DNA from: Hwanghaeella sp965227365
GTDB taxonomy: Bacteria; Pseudomonadota; Alphaproteobacteria; UBA8366; Aestuariispiraceae
DNA: 64,000 nt
Reading direction: 5' to 3'
Assembly: GCF_965227365.1 (NCBI RefSeq)
Contig: NZ_OZ245754.1
Coordinates: 3,534,001 to 3,598,000, forward strand
Each line of letters starts with the position of its first letter. The first letter of the stretch is position 1. Under the pieces are notes generated by a model. The model worked only from the letters and a program-made list of their open reading frames with translations. It ran no database searches and was not told the DNA's origin. Shown here piece by piece: positions 58,223 through 64,000 of the stretch. Position numbers and translations under genes: made by a program.

Positions 58223-60646
58223 ATGGTCGACGCGACTTTAGAACGGCGGGATGCATCGGACGGCACCGGCAACGGTGGCGTGTTCACGCGTCTGCGCGGC
58301 CTGTTCGGCAGCGGATCAAAAAAGAAGAAAAAGAAATCCCGCGGCCCCTGGTGGAAATTGAGCAGGGTTACCTTGCTCGGCCTCGCCGTCCTCGCGGCAA
58401 CGGTTTCCCTGCGCGTCATCGACCCCGACGTGGTCGAAGCCCTGCGCCTGAAGACCTTTGACGCCTTCAACCGGATACAACCGCGTACCCCCGCAGATCC
58501 CAGCCCGGTCGTCATCGTCGATATCGACGAGCGCAGTCTGGCGGAACTCGGCCAATGGCCGTGGCCGCGGACCCTGGTCGGCGACTTGATCGCCGCGACG
58601 CGCGATTACGGCATGGCCGTCATCGGATTTGACGCCGTCTTCCGCGAAGTCGACAAGACAAGTCCGTCCGCCTTGGTGAAAACCATGCGCGGCGCCGATA
58701 CGAACCTGCTTTCCGAACTCGGCAAACTGCCGTCCAACGAAGCGTATATGGCAGAAATCATGCGCACCATGCGGACTGTCGTAGGACAGGCCGGCACGCG
58801 CAACGAACCACTGTCGACGCCGCCGGATGTGGCCATGCAGACATCGGTCAAAGCTTTCCTGAAGGACAAGACCGCACGTCACTTCCAACCGCAGCAGGAC
58901 GGCCAGACCATTTCCGACGAAGCCTTCGCCAGAAGCTTCATGCTGAACTTCTCCGAGCTGATCTCCAATGTACCGGAAGTCGAAGCCGCGGCCTCGGGTC
59001 GGGCCTTCTTCTCGGTCGACGAGGAGTTCGACGGGGTCGTGCGGCGCGTTCCGGTCATGAAGATCATCCAGGGCGCCGTGAAACCGACTTTGGCGCTGGA
59101 GATGCTGCGCGTCGGGCTCAACGGCAATTCGATCCTGTCCCGCGTCGATCCGGGCGGCATCAAGGATGTCGTCCTGCAGGTAAAGGGTACGCCCGGCTTC
59201 GCCATTCCCACCGACGAAAAAGGCCGTGTGTGGGTCTATTTCGCGGAGGAAGACAAGTTCAACACCGAGGACAATTCCGGGCGCCTCTATGTTTCCGCGA
59301 CCGATGTGATCAACAAGCGTGTCCCGCCGGAGCGCATGGCCGGCAGGCTCGCCCTGGTCGGCACCTCCGCGGTCGGCCTTCTCGATATTCGGTCCACCCC
59401 CATCAGCCCGCGTCTGCCGGGGGTCGAGGTCCATGCGAACCTGATCGAAACCATCATGCAGGGCACCGTGCTGAAGCATCCGGTGCAGATGCATATCATT
59501 GAAATCCTGGTCTTCGCGATTGCCGGATTGATCCTGATCGTCAGCGTGCCGCGTTTGGGGCCGTTCGTTTCCCTGGCCTTCGTGGCCGTCGTGTGCGGCG
59601 GTCTGGTCTACGCCAGTTGGCATTTGTTCTCACAGGAACTGACGTTCCTGGATCCGGCCTATCCGAGCGCGGCGACGATATTGCTCTATGCGGTCCTCGC
59701 CTTCTCCAACTATGCGCGCGACGCACAGGAGAAGAAACAGGTTCGCGGCGCCTTCGCCCAATACCTTTCGCCCGATCTGGTCGAACAACTGGCGGAAAAC
59801 CCCGATCAGCTGACGCTGGGCGGTGAAACCAAGAAGATGACGATGCTGTTCTGCGACGTCCGCGGCTTCACCTCGATCTCGGAACTGTACAAAACCGATC
59901 CGCAGGGCCTGACCGTCCTGATCAACCGACTGCTGACGCCCCTGACCGACGCCATCCTGAAAAAGGGCGGCACGATCGACAAATACATGGGCGACTGCAT
60001 CATGGCGTTCTGGAACGCGCCGCTGGACGTCCCGGAACAGGAAAAGGATTCCTGCGCTTCCGCCCTCGACATGTATGACGCGCTGGACGCGCTGAACGAA
60101 ATCCGCAAACAGGAAGCCGAAGAAAGCGGTATGAAATACCTGCCGCTGAACATCGGGATCGGAATCAATACCGGCGACGTGGTCGTCGGCAATATGGGGT
60201 CCGAGCAACGCTTCGACTATTCCGTCCTGGGCGATGCCGTGAACCTGGCCGCGCGGCTGGAAGGCCAGTCCAAGAGCTATGGCGTCAAGACGGTCATCGG
60301 CGACACGACCAACGACTATGCGAAGAATGACTTCGCGACCCTGGAACTCGACCTGATCGCCGTGAAGGGGAAATCCGAAGCGGTCCGCATCTTCACCCTG
60401 CTGGGCCGCAAGGACATGCTGGAGAGCGAGGAGTTCAAGACGCTGCGCCAGCATCACGAAGGCTTCCTGAAAGCCTATCGGGCACAGGAATGGGAGCACG
60501 CGGAAGAGATCGCGGAAACCTGCAAGGGCATGCTCGACGGATTGATGGACGAGTTTTATTCCATCTATCGCGGCCGGATTGATGAATTCCGCGAAAACCC
60601 GCCCCCGGCGGATTGGGACGGCGTCTACGTCGCAACCACCAAGTAA
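58223..60646 (+). CDS. CHASE2-domain adenylate cyclase
   Basis: An 807-residue class III cyclase. A basic N-terminus (GSKKKKKKSRG) and TM1 (LLGLAVLAATVSLRVI) lead into an extracytoplasmic CHASE2 domain (about residues 70-400; VDIDERSLAELGQWPWPR is the diagnostic start). Further membrane helices around residues 420-500 precede the catalytic domain (about 535-720): FCDVRGFTS and YMGDCIMAFWNAP give the metal Asp residues and LGDAVNLAARLEG the Asn and Arg. It should make cAMP in response to an unknown periplasmic signal. No strong Shine-Dalgarno sequence is visible. Confidence 0.92.
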   Translation: MVDATLERRDASDGTGNGGVFTRLRGLFGSGSKKKKKKSRGPWWKLSRVTLLGLAVLAATVSLRVIDPDVVEALRLKTFDAFNRIQPRTPADPSPVVIVDIDERSLAELGQWPWPRTLVGDLIAATRDYGMAVIGFDAVFREVDKTSPSALVKTMRGADTNLLSELGKLPSNEAYMAEIMRTMRTVVGQAGTRNEPLSTPPDVAMQTSVKAFLKDKTARHFQPQQDGQTISDEAFARSFMLNFSELISNVPEVEAAASGRAFFSVDEEFDGVVRRVPVMKIIQGAVKPTLALEMLRVGLNGNSILSRVDPGGIKDVVLQVKGTPGFAIPTDEKGRVWVYFAEEDKFNTEDNSGRLYVSATDVINKRVPPERMAGRLALVGTSAVGLLDIRSTPISPRLPGVEVHANLIETIMQGTVLKHPVQMHIIEILVFAIAGLILIVSVPRLGPFVSLAFVAVVCGGLVYASWHLFSQELTFLDPAYPSAATILLYAVLAFSNYARDAQEKKQVRGAFAQYLSPDLVEQLAENPDQLTLGGETKKMTMLFCDVRGFTSISELYKTDPQGLTVLINRLLTPLTDAILKKGGTIDKYMGDCIMAFWNAPLDVPEQEKDSCASALDMYDALDALNEIRKQEAEESGMKYLPLNIGIGINTGDVVVGNMGSEQRFDYSVLGDAVNLAARLEGQSKSYGVKTVIGDTTNDYAKNDFATLELDLIAVKGKSEAVRIFTLLGRKDMLESEEFKTLRQHHEGFLKAYRAQEWEHAEEIAETCKGMLDGLMDEFYSIYRGRIDEFRENPPPADWDGVYVATTK

Positions 60647-60664
60647 CGGGACGGACCTTCGCGG

Positions 60665-61255
60665 TCAGTGTCCGGCGACGCCCTTCTCGGCATGTGCCCA
60701 AGGTTCGCCTGAGAAGACCCGGCGCACCATCGGCTCGAAGAATTCCAGCGGCGGTGTATCGAAATTCGGATCGAAAGCCGCCGCATCCCAATCATCGCAG
60801 AACCGGCAGGCCTTTTCGAATGCGGGATGCTCGCGATGCCGTTCGCGCAGGTCCGGGTCGCGGCCGATTTTCGCGAAGTAGTGACGCCCCACGAAATCGT
60901 TGTGGTTCCGAACGATCCAATAATTATCAGCGCTGACCCAGGGACGCAGAATTTCCGCGGCAAAGGCACCATGGTTGTCGGGCGCGATATTGTCGCCGAT
61001 ATCATGCAACAGCGCGCAGACCACGGTTTCTTCGTCGGCCCCATCGCGCAACGCGAAGGCTGCCGATTGCATTGAATGCTCGAGGCGATCGACCGGAAAA
61101 CCCAGCCGTTCCCCCGAGAGCAACTTCAACATCATCAGAACATGGTCGGCGATACCGTTCCGCAGGCCATGGTAATGGTCGAAAATTTCCGCCATGTCTT
61201 GGGTCGTCGCTTCCGACAAGTGGCGAAAGGCCGGCCGTTGATAGGCGTTCGACAT
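60665..61255 (-). CDS. HD-domain protein (predicted phosphohydrolase or HD-type oxygenase)
   Basis: A 196-residue HD-domain protein. The metal-ligand pattern is His60, His84-Asp85 (ALLHDIGDN), His95, His118 (IVRNHNDF) and Asp154/155 (RFCDDWD), so six ligands are available, enough for a two-metal site. The family resembles the predicted HD phosphohydrolases of COG4341; related HD proteins such as PhnZ and TmpB are di-iron oxygenases of phosphonates. The ATG at 61255 follows GGGGAG. It is divergent from the enoyl-CoA hydratase gene. Confidence 0.8.
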   Translation of the reverse strand: MSNAYQRPAFRHLSEATTQDMAEIFDHYHGLRNGIADHVLMMLKLLSGERLGFPVDRLEHSMQSAAFALRDGADEETVVCALLHDIGDNIAPDNHGAFAAEILRPWVSADNYWIVRNHNDFVGRHYFAKIGRDPDLRERHREHPAFEKACRFCDDWDAAAFDPNFDTPPLEFFEPMVRRVFSGEPWAHAEKGVAGH

Positions 61256-61364
61256 CTTGGCAATCTCCCCTGACTCTTTAACTCTTGAACTCTGGTCTTG
61301 GTTTTCTCGATATATCGTGGTCCAGAGTAGGGGCTGCGTTTTACACTTGGCAAGGAAGGTCGTT

Positions 61365-62156
61365 TTGTCGGCGGAATTCGAACATATCACGGTCTCCTAT
61401 CCATCCGAACATGTCCTGCTGGTCACCCTGAACCGGCCTGAAATCGCGAATGCCTTCAACACCCGGATGGCCGAGGAACTGCTCGACGTCTGGACCGGCA
61501 TCGCCGCCGCCCCCGAAACGCGCTGCGTCGTGCTGACCGGGGCGGGCAACCGCGCCTTTTGCGCGGGCGCGGATTTGAAAGAACGAAACGGCATGTCGCC
61601 GGAGGACTGGCACAAGCAGCATGACCTGTTCGAGCGCATGGCCTATGCGCTGATGGACTGCCCCAATCCGGTAATCGCCGCGGTCAACGGCGCGGCCTAT
61701 GCCGGCGGCTTCGAACTCGTCCTGGCTTCAGATTTTGCCTATGGCGCTCCTTCCTCCCGGTTTGCGCTGACGGAAGTTACGCTTGGCCTGATTCCGGGGA
61801 TTGGCGGCACCCAGAATCTGCCCCGCGCGATCGGCCTGCGCCGGGCGAAGGAAGTCCTGTTATCGGGCCGTCCGTTCAGTTCCGACCAGGCGCTAGATTG
61901 GGGTGTGTTGAACAGGATCTGCGACCGGGAGACATTGCTGCCGGATGCACTGGCGACCGCGCGCCAGATCGCCGGCAACGCGCCGCTGGCGGTGCGTCAG
62001 GCAATGGCCGCGATGGATGGCGGCATCGATCAGCCGCTGGCTGAGGCCCGCCGGTTCGAAATTGATTGCTATAATACGCTGATCGACACCGAGGACCGCC
62101 GCGAAGGCATCGCCGCCTTCAACGAAAAACGGAAACCCGATTTCAAGGGTCGCTGA
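61365..62156 (+). CDS. Enoyl-CoA hydratase/isomerase family protein
   Basis: A 263-residue crotonase-fold enzyme. FCAGADLKERNGMS is part of the CoA oxyanion hole, AAYAGGFELVLASDF holds the first catalytic Glu and ALTEVTLGLIPGIGGTQ the second, so hydration of enoyl-CoA is likely. The start is TTG at 61365 with AAGGAAGG upstream, which gives a normal length; the longer open frame from 61257 overlaps the divergent promoter. It may act in beta-oxidation or amino-acid degradation. Its end overlaps the convergent Maf gene by 14 nt. Confidence 0.88.
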   Translation: MSAEFEHITVSYPSEHVLLVTLNRPEIANAFNTRMAEELLDVWTGIAAAPETRCVVLTGAGNRAFCAGADLKERNGMSPEDWHKQHDLFERMAYALMDCPNPVIAAVNGAAYAGGFELVLASDFAYGAPSSRFALTEVTLGLIPGIGGTQNLPRAIGLRRAKEVLLSGRPFSSDQALDWGVLNRICDRETLLPDALATARQIAGNAPLAVRQAMAAMDGGIDQPLAEARRFEIDCYNTLIDTEDRREGIAAFNEKRKPDFKGR

Positions 62157-64000
62157 CCGCGGCGTGTGCCGCGTCACGAAGGGCAGCGTCGGTCAATTTC
62201 CCCATCCAACTGATCCGCTCACGCAGGACTTCCCGGCAGGCGGCATCGAAGGCCGGGCGTTCTTCACTCCGCAAACGCCTGAAATGCGCAAAGGCATAGT
62301 GCAGCATCAATGACATCGTGCCGCCATAACAGGCGCTCGCCGCCTTGTACTTCCCCTGACCTTGAAGAACGAGTCCGTGAAACCTCTCGATCACCGCGTC
62401 CAGGCCGGTCTGCTCGTTCAGGACGGACAAGGCTTCGGTCCGCCAATCCGTCAATTCAGCCGCATAGGCGGACAGAACCGTCTCCCGCTCGTGCGGTTGC
62501 AGAACCGCGCTGATCGAAGGCAAGGCATCGATCAAGCCGCTGATTACACCGGCCGGGTTTCCATCCGTTGAACCGAATTCAAGGTCCTGCGGCGGGCAGG
62601 GCGCCGTGCCTTCGATACGGGCGCCGTCGCTGCAATTGTGAACACTGATCCCTGGATGAGCGGCGGCGAAGGTGCTGAAGAAGGATTTGTTGAACAGGAA
62701 TGTCTTGTTGGTAAAAACCGTCTCCCGGAAATTGCCGGACACGGGAATATCGAAGCGATCCATATTGGCGCCGGACCGCCAATAATCCCCGTCTTTCCCG
62801 GCGCGCTCCCACGCATAGTATGAGGCGTCGGAGTGATGTTTGTCCTTCTCCGCCGCCCCCATATCCACACCGAACAGGTAGACCCGCCGCGCACCGGCCC
62901 ATACGGCGGCGCGCATGGCGAGGTTGGTCACCGTCGGGCCGGCATGGTTCCAGGGTCCGACCGCGCGTCCGAACAGCAGGGTCGGCGTCAGTCCCTCCCT
63001 GAAGAACGCCGCCACCTGCCTGAAATGGGGTGGAATACGCGGGTCCACCGTCACCGGGCAAAGCAGAGGTATGTCGCGAATGTCGTAACGGTCCGCGACG
63101 CCGGTGATAACCGTATGGATGTCCTCTACATTCTCGACCTCGCAATGCAGGTCCGGTGTCAGTCCATGCGCCAGCAGCGCGCTCAAGGCCGTTCCACCGC
63201 TGATCAACAAGGCTTGGTCCCGCAAGCGGCGGATATGATCGATCGACTTGTCGAGCGACGGGCCGCTGCCGACAATCATCGCTGGGAGGCTTTGAGGCAC
63301 CGCATCCCGCGGCGGCGCGATCTTCACCCCCGCCTGCCCCATGACACCGGCCGCATTGCGCAGCATCAGGCACTCGTCCTCGACGAACCCATGGGAACTG
63401 CCCAGGGTCGGCAGCATGGCGGAAAATTGCCGATGCGCCTCGTCGAGGACGGGGCTGGCGTAGTGACGCAGACCGTAGGACCCATCCATGGTCAGGGCAC
63501 AATGGCGACGCAACCCCTCGAAGACTCGGGCGGCCAAAACAATCGGACTGGTATCGAGATAGAGATGCAGGCGCCCGCCCTTGGCCTCCAGCCCCGCGAT
63601 GACCTCCGCCCAATCGGTGACCCGCAGGCTGAGCGAAACGAATTCCGGGAACTGCTCCGCCAGGAAGAGATCCCGCACGGCAATCGACTTCAACAGCAGA
63701 GGAATATGCAAACCCAGGCCGACCCCGAAACTGACCAAGGCGCCGGCGTCGACCCCCGGGCCCCCGCCTTCAGGATCGGGAAGAGGACCGAAACGGTCGA
63801 TCAGTGCTTCGTAGAACGGTTTTTCGCCCTTAACCCAGTCGGAATCGAGTGCCGGCGGATTGACGTAAAGCCGGCTGGGTTTAGCCAGGAACCGGGCGAC
63901 CTGACCCGCTGCAAAGGCCGCGGCGCCATCGGCGTATAAACGCGTATGGCCGAGGTCGATATTGATATCACCGCCGTTTTCCTCCGCGACCAGGGCTGGA
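62143..64000 (-). CDS. Maf/DUF115 motility-associated glycosyltransferase, partial, N-terminus off the right edge
   Basis: The reading frame is open from the window end, giving at least 618 residues. IVGSGPSLDKSIDHIRRL and LISGGTALSALLAHGLTPDLH form the nucleotide-sugar-binding core of the DUF115/MptE-like family, and AVWAGARRVYLFGVDMGA is the conserved DxG region. Upstream sequence (GGDINIDLGHTRLYADG) matches the N-terminal part of flagellin-modifying Maf proteins. Maf proteins add nonulosonic acids such as pseudaminic acid to flagellin, so a flagellin-modification locus probably lies to the right. The start is not in the window. Confidence 0.8.
   Translation of the reverse strand, partial: PALVAEENGGDINIDLGHTRLYADGAAAFAAGQVARFLAKPSRLYVNPPALDSDWVKGEKPFYEALIDRFGPLPDPEGGGPGVDAGALVSFGVGLGLHIPLLLKSIAVRDLFLAEQFPEFVSLSLRVTDWAEVIAGLEAKGGRLHLYLDTSPIVLAARVFEGLRRHCALTMDGSYGLRHYASPVLDEAHRQFSAMLPTLGSSHGFVEDECLMLRNAAGVMGQAGVKIAPPRDAVPQSLPAMIVGSGPSLDKSIDHIRRLRDQALLISGGTALSALLAHGLTPDLHCEVENVEDIHTVITGVADRYDIRDIPLLCPVTVDPRIPPHFRQVAAFFREGLTPTLLFGRAVGPWNHAGPTVTNLAMRAAVWAGARRVYLFGVDMGAAEKDKHHSDASYYAWERAGKDGDYWRSGANMDRFDIPVSGNFRETVFTNKTFLFNKSFFSTFAAAHPGISVHNCSDGARIEGTAPCPPQDLEFGSTDGNPAGVISGLIDALPSISAVLQPHERETVLSAYAAELTDWRTEALSVLNEQTGLDAVIERFHGLVLQGQGKYKAASACYGGTMSLMLHYAFAHFRRLRSEERPAFDAACREVLRERISWMGKLTDAALRDAAHAAVSDP

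Noticed and set aside
58316..58340. Poly-lysine run near the start of the CHASE2 cyclase as a slippage-induced frameshift
   Set aside because: The A-rich tract stays in frame and a basic stretch before the first membrane helix is normal for orienting the protein.
1..64000. CRISPR arrays, tRNA or rRNA genes, insertion sequences, prophage or integrase genes
   Set aside because: No regularly spaced repeats, no cloverleaf-like or rRNA-like sequence and no transposase or integrase protein was found on reading both strands.

Overview
The window is a high-GC, densely coded stretch of a bacterial chromosome. Gene content points to a marine-type alphaproteobacterium, most likely Rhodospirillales-like: a DUF2336 protein, an ArsR regulator, the glyQ-glyS pair, pyruvate phosphate dikinase, a YgfZ-LPS glycosyltransferase-asparagine synthase block, ornithine decarboxylase-speE, a flagellin-glycosylation Maf protein and a DddQ-like DMSP lyase. 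Genus cannot be called from this sequence alone. I see no tRNA, rRNA, CRISPR array, insertion sequence, integrase or att site, so this looks like core and mildly accessory chromosome rather than an island.

Layout. 1-1.7 kb: xseB-ispA (ispA cut by the left edge), divergent from a histone-deacetylase-like hydrolase. 1.9-8.6 kb: an RND efflux pair, an ArsR regulator and a DUF2336 protein, separated by palindrome-rich spacers. 8.6-14.4 kb: sugar-acid and central metabolism (HAD phosphatase, KDG kinase, methylglyoxal synthase, KDPG aldolase), a universal stress protein with an FNR/FixK-like box, two overlapping PPC/DUF296 genes and a thiolase. 14.5-22.7 kb: a membrane class III cyclase, YgfZ, then an envelope-glycan block (GT9, GT2, GT4, asparagine synthase). 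22.7-30.8 kb: an atypical response regulator, ppdK, glyS, glyQ, hemB. 30.8-36.5 kb: DddQ-like cupin, small zinc-ribbon membrane protein, S49 peptidase, LysR regulator with a palindromic operator, an orphan small protein, an unrecognised 378-aa protein, a TrmN6-like methyltransferase and a DUF2007 protein. 36.8-40.7 kb: polyprenyl diphosphate synthase, GNAT, speE, ornithine decarboxylase with a possible leader peptide. 40.7-49.2 kb: a small membrane protein, an AceE/transketolase-like E1 enzyme, divergent from a cytoplasmic-type reductive dehalogenase homologue that runs with a 1-nt gap into a ydbH-ynbE-ydbL envelope operon. 49.5-54.5 kb: a compact cofactor-maturation operon (coxD, coxE, two XdhC halves, a MocA-type cytidylyltransferase fusion) with no molybdenum hydroxylase structural genes in view. 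54.5-64 kb: alpha/beta hydrolase, DUF1194, small membrane protein, SPOR lipoprotein, CHASE2 cyclase, HD-domain protein, enoyl-CoA hydratase, and a Maf/DUF115 glycosyltransferase cut by the right edge.

The points I would look at first are the reductive dehalogenase homologue (its internal duplication, two Fe-S motifs and catalytic-residue positions are visible), the DddQ-like cupin (all five expected active-site residues at a constant offset), the orphan cox-type maturation operon, the leader region of ornithine decarboxylase, and a repeated TTCAACTTA palindrome motif around the LysR gene and its divergent small gene. Function calls rest on motif recognition by eye; no database search was run.
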